Below, piece after piece: positions 1 through 12,879 of a stretch of 64,000 bases of DNA; the first letter of the stretch is position 1; every line of letters begins with the position of its first letter. A model generated the notes under the pieces. That model made no database searches and had not been told where the DNA came from. It saw only the letters and a program-made list of their open reading frames with translations. The translations under genes were made by a program, and so were the position numbers. Source of the DNA: Asterochloris sp. CNOR1 (Eukaryota > Chlorophyta > Trebouxiophyceae > Trebouxiales > Trebouxiaceae); the NCBI GenBank assembly GCA_963969365.1, contig OZ017756.1, positions 1,798,001 to 1,862,000 of the forward strand. Direction: 5' to 3'.

Positions 1-329
1 CATAGCAAAAGACCTGTGAGCACTGCAGGCTGTCCTTGAAGGGGCTAGCACCGTCTGGCTACACAGCCAGTTTGCACCCACCATGTACTGTTGCGCTTGG
101 AGCGCGCATACATGCGCTGCCTCCGCATGTTGCGGCAGCTGCGTACAGCTTAAGCAGACTTCAGCCAATCAAGGCTGGCTGATCACCTTATCTGCTGATT
201 TCTGTTGTTTGATGCAGAAGCTGATTGATGCATACACTGATGCTCAGCAATGGCATTCAAGACCTAAGCAGACTGTTGTCAAGTTTGACCAAACTCATTT
301 GACCACCCCTGCCTGAAACCCGCTGGATC
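1..329. other. Upstream region, no gene assigned
   Basis: The stretch before the methyltransferase start has one short plus-strand ORF (83-316) that I do not recognise and that has no join to the downstream exon. It probably holds the promoter and 5' UTR of the next gene. No motif was recognised. Confidence 0.3.
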
Positions 330-3300
330 ATGACACAATCTGACCCAACTTCAAGGATGCAGCAAGGTATCTCTCAGTACCTTCATACCGGTCAGCCAGC
401 TACATGTGGCCGGAGGCCAGCAGCAAAGCATGCGCCTGCTGCCAAGCGCCTCAAGCTCTGGCGAGCGCCTCCAGTGTGCCAGTGGCACACCTCCGTCCCT
501 TCAGCAGTGAACCAGCAGTCATCAGGCATAACACTATATACAGATGACCTGCAGCAGCCTCAGGCCCCTTGCCCCACAGCACATGCGGCTGCCTTTGCTG
601 GAGTGGCAGTCAGCCCAAAGGTCCTGGCTGTGTTGGCTGGCCTAGCCATTCTCGTGCTCATCATCAAAAAGGTTCTGGACACCCCTTCTCGTACATACAA
701 CGAGAATGTGGGAGATGAATATGATTGCTGGACGCAAGAGGGGATTTTGGAGTACTACTGGGGAGAGCACATCCACCTAGGTTACTACACAGGTGAGCCA
801 CATGTGCACAGAGCAGAGGTTGCATGGCCTGCACCTGTCTCCATCTGAGGGCGGGCACAGCAATGCTGCCTGCCGGTCAGATGGCACCTCGACAGCTGTG
901 CTGCAGCCCTGGCAGCTGACAGGGTGCTCAAACCTGGCAGGGTGTTGGCCAGAATTGCAGGGCCTGGGCAGCTGATCCTATTGACGCAAAAGCTGAGTCA
1001 GTCTCAGTCCTGCTGCAGTTCCGCCCTGTCGGCTGTGAAGTGTCCTGCTTACTCCCCAAGGGGTCGGCCCTGCATGAGCCTACTGCATGTGATGAGAAGC
1101 TGTGGCGCCGATCTTCCTGACTTCTCAAGCCATTGTCGGCTCATAGTACCCAGTCCCTGCACGGATCCTGTCCCTGCTGCGGTTAAGGACAGGCAGATAG
1201 TCGTGGTCGCCATATTGCACATTGATCAGTTACTCTTCTTGCTGCAGATGAGGAGAGGCAGCGGGGCTACAAGAAGAAGAACTTCAAGGGAGCCAAGCTG
1301 GACTTCACCAACGAAATGCTCAAATGGTCTGGCGCCCAGCAGCCAGAGAGCATTCTTGATGTGGGCTGCGGCTTTGGGGGCACCAGCAGGCATCTGGCCG
1401 CCACATTCCCGCAGGCGAAGGTGCAAGGTAGGCACTGCTGAGTACATCTCGCAAGTTGCACGCTGGCTGCCCCTTGTGCTTGCTCAGCATCAGTAGCAGC
1501 GGCAGGTGAATCGCTTGCGTGCATCAGTGCACATACATCTGCATGGACAGCACATGCTTTGCATGGGGCCAACATGTGGTCACAGCGCTGTCTGAGGAGT
1601 GCACGGCAGCTACAACACTGAGCAACAGTGTTTTTTAGCAGGCACAGTGGGCACCTGCGCTGGCACTGCGACTGCCATGTGCGGCCAGGGTCCTGCTGCA
1701 AGGAGTGTGCTGCGCCAAGCTACCACATGGTGGGCACCTGCAGTGGCACTGCGGCTGCAGTGTTCAGCCAGGGTGATGCTCTGATGCACCTGGCAACCAC
1801 AGCCTGCATTGCAGCCGATACGCCCAAGCCTGGTCTGCGGTGGGCTCTGTCTGTGGCTCATAGGTTGCTGCAGGTAACATTGTGCTGCGCCAGGCATGAA
1901 AGATTGAGGCTGCAGGCATCATGCTGTGCAAGGTGCAGGTGCGTCACTTCACCCAGCTGGTCCATAAGTGCAATGCGGGTGATGCTGCCAGAGCTGCAGC
2001 TGCGCCAGCTGCAGGCGTCACACGTCTGCAAGAGCAGTACAGGGAGGTAGCTCCTGGCAGCCAGCAGATGTCATCGCAGCAAACTGTGGGGGCATCCCTG
2101 CAGGCACCATGCTGTCTGGGGAGCTTGACGGCACCCAGCCACCGTGCTGCTCTGGACTGTCGTGGCCTGCTGGCCCCCCGCCAGGAAAAGTAGCCAGCCT
2201 CAAGATGGTCATCGACAGCACATGGACTGTCGCTGCAGGCATCACGCTGAGCAAGGAGCAGGTGCGCAGGGGCAGCCAGCTGGCCCAGGAGCGCGGCCTG
2301 GGCAACTGCAGCTTCCAGGTCATGAACGCCCTGACCATGGACTTCCCTGACGATTCGTTTGACCTGGTGTGGGCCTGCGAGTCGGGGGAGCACATGCCCG
2401 ACAAGGGGAAGTACATTGAGGAGATGGTCCGAGTGCTGAAGCCAGGTGGGTGCATGCTGGCTCCCTGCTGTGCAGCCGATGCGGGTGGAGCTGCAGCTCA
2501 GATTGCTGCGGCCATGTCCAGGCCGCAAGTCTGACGACCAGCTGGGGTGTCGGCAGGGGATGAGACGGCTTATGCTCTCATCCTCAAGAGTTGGGGAGTC
2601 AGGCCAGGTGCCTGTTGCCCGTTGCTTGTAGAGAGCTGTGCGTCCCTGCACTTTGCCCCCTGTTGCAAAGACTGCAAGCTGCATGCAGTGCTGTCTGCTG
2701 GATCCAGTCAGGCATGAGCTGGAACAGGTGGCGCCCTCGGTATTGCCTTCTGGTGTCAAGTGGTCACAACAGCCCTCAGCTGAACAAGGCACATTGTACT
2801 GCACAGGTGGCACCCTGGTGATTGCATGCTGGTGCCAGCGTGAGGAGACCCCAGAGCGCCCTCTGACAAAGGAGGACAAGGAAAGACTGCAGTTCTTGTA
2901 TGACGAGTGGGCGCACCCCTTCTTCATCTCAATTGAGGAGTTTGGCAGGCTCATGGAGGTGAGACTGCTACAGCTGGCTCCCCGAGGTGTGGGTAGAGCT
3001 CAGTGTTGCTGCGCATGCACGGCTTGCACCAGCCAGGACAGTCTGGCATACAAGGGCGCTAATCACAGCGTCCAGCGTCTGCCTGTGCTCAAGCCCGCAG
3101 CTGAGCAGCAAGCCAGAGCCTGAGCACCCCGCTGCACTGGCAACAAAGGCCTGCTGCCCATGGCACTTGAGCCACCGTCCACACCATGCACAAGCAGAAA
3201 TTTTCTGTATCCCAGGCACAGATCATGAAGCACAACACTCAAGCGTTGGCAACACTAGCCAGCTTCTTGAAGTTCTCCTGGCTAGCATCACTGTCCCACA

Positions 3301-3720
3301 CCCTTCCAGCCCAGCACACCCAGGCACTGCATCAGCTTATGTCCAGCTCTATTCTGCTCCCTGCAGGGCACGGGCAAGCTCAAAGATGTGGACCTGGCTG
3401 ACTGGACTGCCGCCACACTGCCCAGCTGGCGCCACTCCAACTGGGTGGGGGTGTGGGATCCCTGGCCTGTGGTCTTTGCCGGGCCCAAGATCTGGTATCG
3501 AACTGTGAGAGAGATTGTGACCCTCGAGCGCATGCACAGGGCCTTTGCCTCAGGCCTGATGCAGTATGGTATGATGCGTGCCATCAAGAAGCCTAGCAGC
3601 GAAGGCAGCAGCAGAGCGGCTGTGGGTTCCTCCACAGGGGGATCTGCAAACACTAGTGCTGGTGGTGTTGCTGCCGGCAGCCCAATTAGCAGGAAGCAGA
3701 CCGTGGGACTGTCACCTTGA
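330..3720 (+). CDS. Cyanobacteria-type MPBQ/MSBQ methyltransferase-like protein, membrane anchored
   Basis: Five exons keep phase: 330-792, 1248-1427, 2239-2445, 2807-2958, 3367-3720 (451 aa). Residues 1-90 look like a transit or extension segment, 96-112 form one hydrophobic helix, and the catalytic part follows. Visible are the entry motif EYYWGEHIHLGYY, SAM motif I with core DVGCGFGG near residues 190-199, the motif FDLVWACESGEHMPDK, the KPGG turn at the exon 3/4 join, and a C-terminal part with LADWTAATLPSW and a glycine-serine-rich tail. Order and motifs match the cyanobacterial MPBQ/MSBQ methyltransferase family (Synechocystis sll0418 type), which methylates the ring of tocopherol and plastoquinone precursors at plastid membranes. 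A related gamma-tocopherol methyltransferase role cannot be excluded. ATG 330 was chosen because it opens the frame carrying the TM and the family entry motif. Only 172 bp separate its stop from the next start. Confidence 0.85.
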
Positions 3721-3892
3721 AGTGTTCAGTCTTGACTTGGAACACTCAACTAATTCCTTTGAGCCTGGTCTCCATCGAATCGACTTTCTGAACTAGCACA
3801 CAAGTTCTGTGGAATTTTGGTTGACATTTTGAGTCCCAATCCCGAGTGCCCTATTCTTCCGATACTGCACTGCTGGCTCAGGATCAGCCGCC

Positions 3893-6800
3893 ATGCAGAC
3901 ACTGAACAGCCTGTTGAGGCAGCTGCCTAAAACTTCAGGGCCTTCCATGAGCACGACATTTCTGTGGCGGCCATGCCTGGTTCAGGCAGCTGCCAGGACT
4001 CAGAACCTTGCCGCCTATGACATTTACTCCCTGAGGGTAATGGAGCAGTGGTGTTTAACAAATGAATAAGCATGCAACAACAGCTGCATGTCATGCTGCA
4101 GGTGGTGGACCTGAAGGACCAGCTGAAACAGAGAGGCCTAAAGACATCAGGACTCAAGCAGGAGCTGCAAACACGACTGATGGATTCCATGCAACATGAT
4201 GCTGAGGCGGCTCATGCCATGCCTGGAGGAACTGGCAGCAATGGGACTGCCTTCTCAGCCAACGGCCTTCACCAGGCAGCTGGCAATGGCAATGCAGCAG
4301 GGCTGCACACATCTACCCAGCACTCAGCAACTGCAACTCAGGCACAGACACCGCCAGCGGTGAAAAAGCCCAAGCTCAGCAAAGGCAAGACCACCACCAA
4401 AAAGGTAGGTCCATTGCCCTGCACCGCGGAGCTGCTGCCTGCTGCATGTCATGAAGCTAAACAGCAGGCAGTGCAACGAAACCAATGAGCCTGCCCTGTT
4501 CTCATGCTAGATGTTCCAATCTATATGCCTCAGCCTGAGCTACTGTTTCGGCGCTGCAGTCGGCCAAGAAGACCGCAGGTGCAAGCGCTGCAGAGGCGGG
4601 TCCCAGCGGCTCCTCAGCAGTTGCCGCCTCCAGCCCAGCAGAACCTGTCAAGGGCAGGCCGCAGAGGCCGCCTCCACTGGAGATGTGGAGTACTCGTGAG
4701 GAGATGACTCAGGAACGCAGCCTCAAGTTCGACAGCAATGGGTCGGGCATGCAGATGGCGTTCCTGGGGACGGGACATGGATCCATGCTGGCACCAAGGT
4801 GGACCACTTGCTGTTGGTGTGGGTTACAGTGTCAGACTGTCTGTCTAGCCAGCATGCAGGCTCAAGCACTAAAGGTGCTGGCATTTGGGGCACCACCAAA
4901 GTAAGGGGTCAGCTGTTGAAAGGCATCACGCTGTACACGAGCACAATGCTTGCCGATGTGGGTGAGGGATGCAGATGGCGTTCCGGCAGACAGATCTGCT
5001 GGCAAGGGGGTGGACAATCGCTGCTCACTGCAGGCGTCCCTGCTCACTGCAGCCGCCCTGCTCAGCTTGCAGCAGGAATCCCTTCTGGTGCAAGAGTCTG
5101 GGCCTCTGTTGAGCAGGGCAATGAACTGCAGGGCCATGGCCCCGGTACAGCAGGCATGCTTGTGCGCTGGCCACCAGCAAGGCAATGTCCAGCAATCCTG
5201 GCCCATCAAGCTGACAGTCTAGGCTTGCCCACCTGCCCAAGCTGAGTCATGCAATGCTTTTGTTGGCCCAGTGCCACGTGTTGCCCTGCTTTTGCACTCA
5301 CACACCCCTTGTGCTGCAGATCGATGAACTGCATGGCCCTGCGCCTGCCCAAGCAGACCTGGCTGTTTGAGGCTGGGGAGGATTCTCAGCGTCAGCTGGT
5401 GCAGCAGCCCATCCTGAACCAGGGGCGCGTGTGTCGCATCTTCATCACCAGCTGCGATGCCCACAACCTGTTTGGCCTGCCAGGTCGGCCTTACCTGCTG
5501 GCGCTCCACCCAGCCTGGTCTCAAGCAGTGATGTATGTCTGGGACTGCACCAATTAGTGTGCGCTGCTGAGTGGGGCTTGTCTGTTGGCACCCAGCCTGG
5601 GCTTGTTGGCTGGTGTACTACCCAGCCTGGCCCCACCAACCCTCGGCTTGTCTGCTGACTGTACCACTTCGAGCTCATGCTGCCTGCCAGTCAGGATGTT
5701 TTGTCATGCCTATGTCACCGTGTCCAGTTGCTTGGCAGTCGCGTGACACTGGCTGGCATGGCAGCTCTGCTGCCTTTGTCAACCTTAGACGAGGCATGTC
5801 GCCCCAAGCACTGTGAAACGCCAACAACGAAGCCATTCAAGTTTCAGAGCAGCATCAGCCCCTCTTGTGTGCTTGTGCAGGTTTGGTGTGCACCATCAGC
5901 TGGTCACGGGACCGGGGTCTGATTGATGCAGACTTCCCTATCCACATCTATGGCCCTGAGGGGGTTGCTGACTACATCAGGTAACAATGATGTCTGCAGG
6001 GCACTTCTGGCAAGCTGTCATGTGCTCAGGTGGCCGTGTCCCAACCCAGCAGGCAGCAGGCCTGCCTTAGCATGCTGCACACCGCCACAGACTAGCTTCA
6101 GGAAGTTGCCATGCACCTTGCCACCCGGCTCAGCTCCTATATGCCTGAAGGGCCTGCTTGGTTCCTTCTTGGCACATCTGGCAATCCCTGATGGCAGGGC
6201 TCCTGGCAGGGAATTGCCTGGAGTCCTGCCATCAGGATTGGCCAGAGATGTTCCCGTGGTTGCAGGTTTCGGTGGTCATATAGTTGCCTGCCTGCAGGAT
6301 ACTGCTACTGCTGCCAGGAGCCCACAGCAACAACCCTATTCTAGGCCAGTGCACATGCCCTGCTTGCCTGAAGGACTGGGCTGAGACTACGAGGCACCCG
6401 AAATGTGAAGCACTCCTGAAGTGGCCGTTGTTCAACTTCTGTGGCTGCCGCCTGCTTGTAGGCAGATGCTGTAGCTGTCAGGAATAGCTGCATGACACCC
6501 TCTTCTCAGCGTCTGTTTGTAGTGCCTGTGACTCACCCATCTTGCTCCGTGCAGGACCATGCTGCAGCTGTCAGACACTTACTGCGAGGTCCCCTTCATA
6601 GTGCACGAGTTCACGACACAGGCCTGCAGCCCTGAGCCCGAGTGCATCCTGCCGCGAGCGCGCTTGTATCGCGTGAGGTTGGCCCCAGACCAGCTGAACC
6701 CTGAGGGTCATTACGACGCAGACCTGTCCAGGGTGAGGCAGACAGTGCATGCTGTGCATGCTGCCTCAGCGCCTGTGCAACACCCAAGCACTGAACTGGA

Positions 6801-9800
6801 TATAATCCCGAGGGCTCATCATGAGGATGACGTCTTCGAGCTGGGCACGCCGGGCAGTGACTGCCTTGCAGCGCCTGACTTGGTAAACCCTAAGGGTCCT
6901 GTCTACAAGCGGAGCAGTGGTGGGGACAGCACCCCCTGTCAGCCCCACTGCGCCTCCTGATGCTGGCAACGGCCTTGATGCTGCACTCCTCTAGCTGCCT
7001 TGTTACGTCTGGAGGTCTTCACTGCATCAGTCTAGGGTCTGCCTGCAACCTGCGCTGTCGGCGCAGGGCAGAGGAGGATATGGCATGCATGCAGAGTGCA
7101 AGGGGCCCCATGCCCAAATGAGCTCCGAGTGAGACAGGTTTCTGCATAGGGTCCTGCAGTGAGGCTGATGTGCAGCTGAGCTGGCTGACAACGGCTGAGG
7201 CACCCCATCGCATGTGAATCAAGCAAACATCTCTGGCTTGTGATGATGCAAACAATTGTCCGTACCATCCGACCCTTTTGTGGGGTATGATGAGGAACAT
7301 TGTGGAATCTTGTTAGTCTGAAGCCACACATGAGCATGCAGCCTGCATCAAGCGGCCACTACTGTGCATGCTGGCCACCAGTGTGCATCACGCTGGCATC
7401 CGTCTGCATGCTTTGCAGGGCACTTCCATGCCTGTAATGCTGCTCAAGCCACCTGATATGTGTGCAGCATTGCTGCCCCACCACCCTGCAGGTGCTTTGA
7501 AGCAGTCAGTGTGCATGCAAGCCTGAAGCACTTCGCCTGAATGCTGCTACAGACATCAACAGGGCTGCTGGCCGTGCCTGCATCAACCTGTCTGTATGTG
7601 GGCCTCAAGCACTTCACCTGCCGCCATGTACCTTTTGGATCTGCCCTCAGACACTTGATGAAGATCTGTGACCTGGTGCTTGTCAATGCATGGGTTTCTG
7701 CACTGTTTATGATGAAAAGGCTTCACAGGTTTGTGCTTCATGGTCATTCATTGCGCAGGTGTGCCGCAGCAGTCCTTGCCTGTGTCACTGCAGGCATTTT
7801 TGGACAGGTACCAGCAGAGGTCACGAGCCAGCAGGCGCACAGCAGACATGCGAGCCTCAGTCTTCCCCATTCCTCTGCCCAAGCCTGGTGAGAGAGCCTT
7901 AGCGAGCTGGGCTGTGATGCATCACCACACTCAGTGGCAGCACACAGCACAGTGAGGCATCTGTTTCAGTCACTCCCTTTCACCGGCAGTGACAGCATGC
8001 AGCTCCCCGCCACGTCTGGCGGGCCCACAACCCTGCCTCAAGGGGTGGTCAGTGTGCAGCCCTCTGAATCCATGTGTCCACTCACTGTCCCAGGCCAGTC
8101 AGCCTGGCTTCTCATGTCACAGGAAGCACTGACCAACAGCCACCCATGAGGTGCACGCTCCTGGAGCCGCTGAAGCCACCATGAACATGCTGAAGGCTGC
8201 GCAGGCTCACAGCCTGACCAGAACAGTGTCAAACATGCACTCACTCATGCTGCAACATGCAGGTGACCCGTCCTTGTCTGCTCAGGACCTGCCGCCAGGC
8301 TCACTGTCATGGACGCTGAGCTGTGATGACGAGTATATAGTCACAGCCTTTCAGCAGCCAGCTCACCGTCCCTGTTGGGGATACCGAGTGCGGGAAGCGG
8401 ACAGGTGGGTCCCTCGTGTTGGCTGCTTTGCAGTTGCACTTGAGTCTTTCTCCGCCTCAAAAGCGGTGTTGTCCCAGCATGCAGAGTCTGGAACTTGCAG
8501 CTATGCCGCCACCGCAGGAGCAGTCAAGCAATCACCCCTGCCCTTAGGCCGGTGTCTGGGCAGCCATCTGTTCATGAGGCATGGCGCATGAAAGCGGCGG
8601 TCTGCGTCCACCTGCAACTGGAGTAGTGTCAGTTTGAATGCTGCCGCTCATGTTGAGCATGCATTCTGCAGGACTGGGAAGCTGGACCCTGAGAAAGCGA
8701 GAGCATTAGGTGTCATGCCTGGCAAGGGTTTTGGGACCTTGAAGGCTGGCATGCCTGTCAATAATAAGGGTGAGCGCTGCCCAAGCAGCAAGGCATCCTG
8801 CAGTTTTGCAGTGACTAACTGCTGCAATACATGATTCAATCTGCTGGCAAGGAGCGCTGACCGTTTTCAACATCAGCCGCGGCGGCAGCTGCCTGCAGCC
8901 TCCTCGACGCTGAGTACATCACTGCCCCTGCATGAATGCCAAGCCACAGTCAGCCTGCATGCTGTTCCCCAGGCATGTGGTCCCTGCGCTACATGCTCAC
9001 TCCGTGCACAACGCTGAAGACATCTCATCGCCTGGCCGCAATCGGGGCAATTGGGGCAACCAGTTGCACTTGGCAAGGACCTGTGCTGCAGCTGGAGAGA
9101 TTGATGCACCCTGGGAGAGACTGCTGAGCCCTGAGACAGCTGCTGACCTTCACTCAAAGCATGTACATTCCCCTGCAGACCCCTGACAACATGGTGTTTG
9201 TCTGCAGTTTGAAGACACAACTCACCCTGAATAGCTGCTGATGAGCCCAGCAGTAACAGCATGCCTACTTCCTGTGCTTGCTGATGAGCCCAGCAGTAAC
9301 AGCATGCCTACTTCCTGTGCTGCGATTGTAGGGCTGCACAGCTGGGATAGCAGACGGACTGCCCGGCTGCCTCAAGGCCAGGCAGGCCCATGCGGCACGG
9401 TGCATGACTGCAGCTGGGGAGACCATCCAACCCTTGGCAGCTGCTTGCCTGCAGCCCCCCGCAAGGCGTGCTCAATTACTGCGCCGCAGCTACAGGGACA
9501 GTTCAACTTCAAGCATGCACAATCTTTGCAACTTGCTCACAGCTGGGTGCCTGCCCGCAGCTGGGGAGACCATCCACCCCTGGCAGGTGCTGGACGGCGT
9601 AGTTCGCGGCCGCACTGTGGTGGTCCTGGGGACTGCAAATGAGCCCATGCCTGAGCAGAGCATGGCAGAGCTCAGTCCCCATATCCGAGAGGCTGATGTT
9701 CTGGTGACCAGCCCAGCCATGCAGGTGAGTAGCTTGCTCTTGGCCCTGCTGCTTTTGTGTCGTGCTGCAACTTGACCTGTCATGGGAAACAGCAGTCTGG

Positions 9801-10246
9801 CAGGCAGGTTTCGGGCCCTGCCTCATGCAGCACAGTGAGATGGCGTGCGTCACAGCATCCGTGGCGCCCCTGGGAGCGCATGAGATGCTGCATCTGCATG
9901 CACATCTGTGGCTCTTGTGTTCCAGCACTTCACCTGCCCTTCAATAGGGTGCATGTTTGTTCGGGCTGCAGGTCTCACATGCAGAGGCCAAGGGACTTGC
10001 ACCTCGCTATGTGGTGGTGACAGGCATGTCAGCAGCAGAGAATGTGCGAGACGTGACACAGTAAGTTGCTAGAGTGCTTGCTTCACATCTGCTGGCTCAC
10101 GGCTGTGCACCCTTGCTTATCCATCAAATGTGTGCCTGGGGTTTATCTGCAGGCAAGCACAGTCAGTCTGGGAAGGAGCTTCAGTCCATGTGCCTGATGA
10201 CTTGGAGATGTTTCATCTTGAGCGAAATGTTGCCAGCAGCTTTTGA
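3893..10246 (+). CDS. SAP domain-tRNase Z-like fusion, probable pseudoenzyme
   Basis: Twelve exons keep phase: 3893-4036, 4102-4404, 4560-4798, 5320-5483, 5881-5980, 6555-6732, 7794-7887, 8263-8404, 8672-8769, 9561-9724, 9972-10060, 10153-10246 (602 aa). Residues 1-48 resemble an organelle transit peptide. Residues 49-80 are a SAP nucleic-acid-binding motif (VVDLKDQLKQRGLKTSGLK). A K/A/S/P-rich linker follows, then a metallo-beta-lactamase/tRNase Z fold: FLGTGHGS, CMALRLPKQTWLFEAGED, IFITSCDAHNLFGLPG, LVCTIS, IYGPEGVADYI, SDTYCEVPFIVHEF, GKLDPEKARALGV. The zinc motif of active RNase Z (THxHxDH) reads TSCDAHN, the later GDT reads GTAN, and the HEAT-like motif reads TSPAM. tRNA 3' cleavage is therefore unlikely; a binding or scaffold role in an organelle is inferred. 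The 3' end lies in the large duplication and has a broken copy at 20.7-21.4 kb. Confidence 0.78.
9237..9322. repeat. 43-bp tandem duplication in an intron
   Basis: A unit starting GCTGATGAGCCCAGCAG at 9237 is repeated at 9280 with no visible mismatch over most of its length. It lies in the intron between the ninth and tenth exons of the SAP/RNase Z-like gene, at the left edge of the large duplication. Confidence 0.85.
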
Positions 10247-10309
10247 ACAGTTCACAGCCCTACAGTGGCTGGACACATGCAGCAAGTGTCAATAATCAGC
10301 CGACAACCA

Positions 10310-11952
10310 GTTCTTTAGGGAGGCATGTCGGCAGTCCCACATGGGACATGCTCATTTTTGGCAGCTGGAAGACATTTGCTGGCAAGTCCCTCAGCAAGCA
10401 GGAGGTCATCACTCAGCTCTTGCACGTCTGAGACGAAGCCAGACCAATGATTAATAATGCCTGGCCCAAAACGGTTGATGTACTTTTCATATTGCTCCCT
10501 CGATTGTTCTCAGCACGGCAGCCGCCCACTCTTTTGGCTTTCCCTTCCTGACTGACTGCGCTGTCTGTCTCTGACCCCTCACCTGTGCATGCCATTGTCT
10601 CCAAAAGTTGCTTTGCTGTCAATCCGGTTTACGATGTGGCCTCCCACAGCGATTGGCACCTGCACGCTTGAGGCACATCTCTCATTAGCAGGAAAGTGTT
10701 CATGGTAGACGAGCATTGACTTGACAGCACTGCACCCAGTCAGGCCCCTTTGCGGTGGAAGCTGCATGCAGTCAACAAATCACATGTGCGGTCTACCTGT
10801 AGCAATGCATCTGGTGTTGTGAAGTATCTCTGCTCCCGCAGACTTGCCTCTGTCCAGAACTCAATGCCCAGGTCAGCGAGCTTGCTGTTCAGCACTGCCT
10901 CATACTGGGTGCCTGCATCATAGAACCATCGGGCTTTGCATGCCTTGCCGGAGCGGCCTGCTGTGGAGGCATACAGATGCACTCTGTCACACCCAACTCC
11001 CTTCTGCTGTACAAGCACCAGTGTGGCCAGACTGTGCAGGGGATGGCATTGTTTAGCCTGGCTGGGAAGCAAGCAAGAGTAGGCAGCACCTTGCCTGCGG
11101 GAGCTTTGCAGGCAGGTGTCAGTCAAGCACCACAACCCCACCTTTCTGCTTTCTTGGTGCGTTGCATCGAGGACTGTACATGCACAGTCCACGCAGGTCT
11201 GAATGTCGCCAGTCAGGCGCTCCAGGAGCTGTTGGGCAGGGAGCTCCTCTGCAGGGAGGCTGGGGCAGGAAGGGTTTGGTGCGGGTCCTTCAGCAGCTGC
11301 GTGATCACCTGCTGATCACGGGCACTCTGTGCTGTCTGCATTTTGCTCATGCAGCCATGAGCAGCTGCTCTGGCCAACAGCACCCGTAGCACAGCAGGCA
11401 CCGCACAGCTGAAGCCGTTGTTGAGCGGCTTGTGGTGCAAGGGCCGGAATCGGGCAATCAACATGGCAAGCTTGTTGCTGTACAGCGTCCGTGCAATGTG
11501 CAGCCCCCACTGCTTGCCTTTGGTAAGGACTGCAGCTGCAGCGGCAGGCATTTTAGCAGCTCCCTCATGAAGATGCAGGGCTGCATGCTGGCAGAGGTCG
11601 CCAGCTCCAAGATGTCAGCTCCAGCCTGGTACCTGCGCTGCAAGATGCTGTGAACGTTCGGTGGCCAGGCTGCTGCGCGCCAAGCCTCACCTGGCAGTCA
11701 GCAATGCAATGTTTGCCCGTAGCGCTGGCATGCTGTGCTTCACTTGGGCCATGGCCTCTTGCAGGTATATGCTGAGGATGGTGTCATCTGAAGCCCTGCA
11801 GGCAGCAGTGCTAGGTCCCAAGGCATCCTGCGTGAGCAGCAAGCACATGTATGCGCCCACTTGAAGCTTTTGGCCAATGCTGGCCGCCATGGCCATGCAT
11901 TGCAGGGGATTCTCAAAGCATCAGCAAGGTCCGCATAGCTTTGCCGGTCCAT
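10310..11952 (-). pseudogene. CDIN1-like nuclease, decayed duplicate
   Basis: This copy matches the intact minus-strand CDIN1-like gene at 23158-21510. Its first three exons (start at 11952) lie in the nearly identical block and are open. The exon equivalent to 22575-22331 lacks one base after the LLKDPHQT segment (11255-11270 region), which shifts frame into an early stop. In the last exon a further shift follows the DDLLL segment. The tryptophan before the catalytic DSK in the other copy is arginine here (RIDSK). The TPDALLQ and DSK motifs themselves are still readable. It is probably non-functional beyond its first exons, but a short transcript sharing the 5' half of the intact gene is possible. 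Confidence 0.75.
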
Positions 11953-12879
11953 TGCTTCAGCAGTCTGGCACAGCTCAGATCAGCATAGCGAAAGAAGGAA
12001 AGATCTGCTGCCAAAAGATATCTCCCGAAATGCGCAGATGATCTGCAGCCCCAACAACCCAATGTCCGTGTCTTGATCTGCCCTCTCAGCAGCCCAGCTT
12101 GCGCCTACCTTGATCACCCTATACTGCCCCTCTGGCAGCTGTCTGTTGATGTGTTCAGGACAGCATTGTGTGCAATGCACATTGGACTCAGGAGTTTGTC
12201 CTGGATGTTGCCGTAAACAAGGTGCCTCAGATGCATTGGCAGCCTACACAGGGACATGCCAAAGCGAAGGATGTGAGGAGCTTGGAATGTGCAACAGAAC
12301 CTGTTGTGCTGTCACCTGATATGGCTGCATTTGGATCTGGTACAGATGGATGCACGCAGCAGCGTCCCTGGCTGGGCCAATGGCTCCTGAGGCGCTAACT
12401 GTAGTTGAGATCTTCATGCAGGACGCCACTTGCTTGCCCTTCAGGCTATGGCCCTGTGGGCAACTACCCTGCATGTTGCGCTGAGGCCCTTTTCGACATG
12501 TGACAAATTGGTAGGACACATGCATGCCATCCCTAGCAGCGTGCACACAATCGAAGCTGTCTGCACCTGGCGGCAAAAAGAAATGCTATCTGTCATGTGA
12601 GTGATGTGAAAGCCATGCCGCCACAGCTTCGCATTGGGCAGGTGGTGGTAACATTGGGCGCCCAGACATGCCAAGGTGTCTGTAGACTTCTGCCCTGGGT
12701 GGGCAGTATGGCGTATACGTACACCTGGAGACCAGGGACTCTTCAGGTGCTGATAGCTGCTTGAGTTGCAATCTTCAGCGGAGCACCGCTTGGCACTTAC
12801 ATGACTTCTTCCTGTCTACAAAGACACGAAGTAATGATGAAGTTTAGCCCCAAGCTGAACCTTCGCACGCAGCGGCACT
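11953..12879. other. Spacer between CDIN1 copy and VPS16 stub
   Basis: No gene is recognised. Most of it (to 12683) is nearly identical to 23159-23889 in the right copy, although apparently non-coding. It would contain the promoter of the CDIN1-like copy and the 3' flank of VPS16. Short ORFs here have no family signature and are identical in both copies only because the DNA is. Confidence 0.5.
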
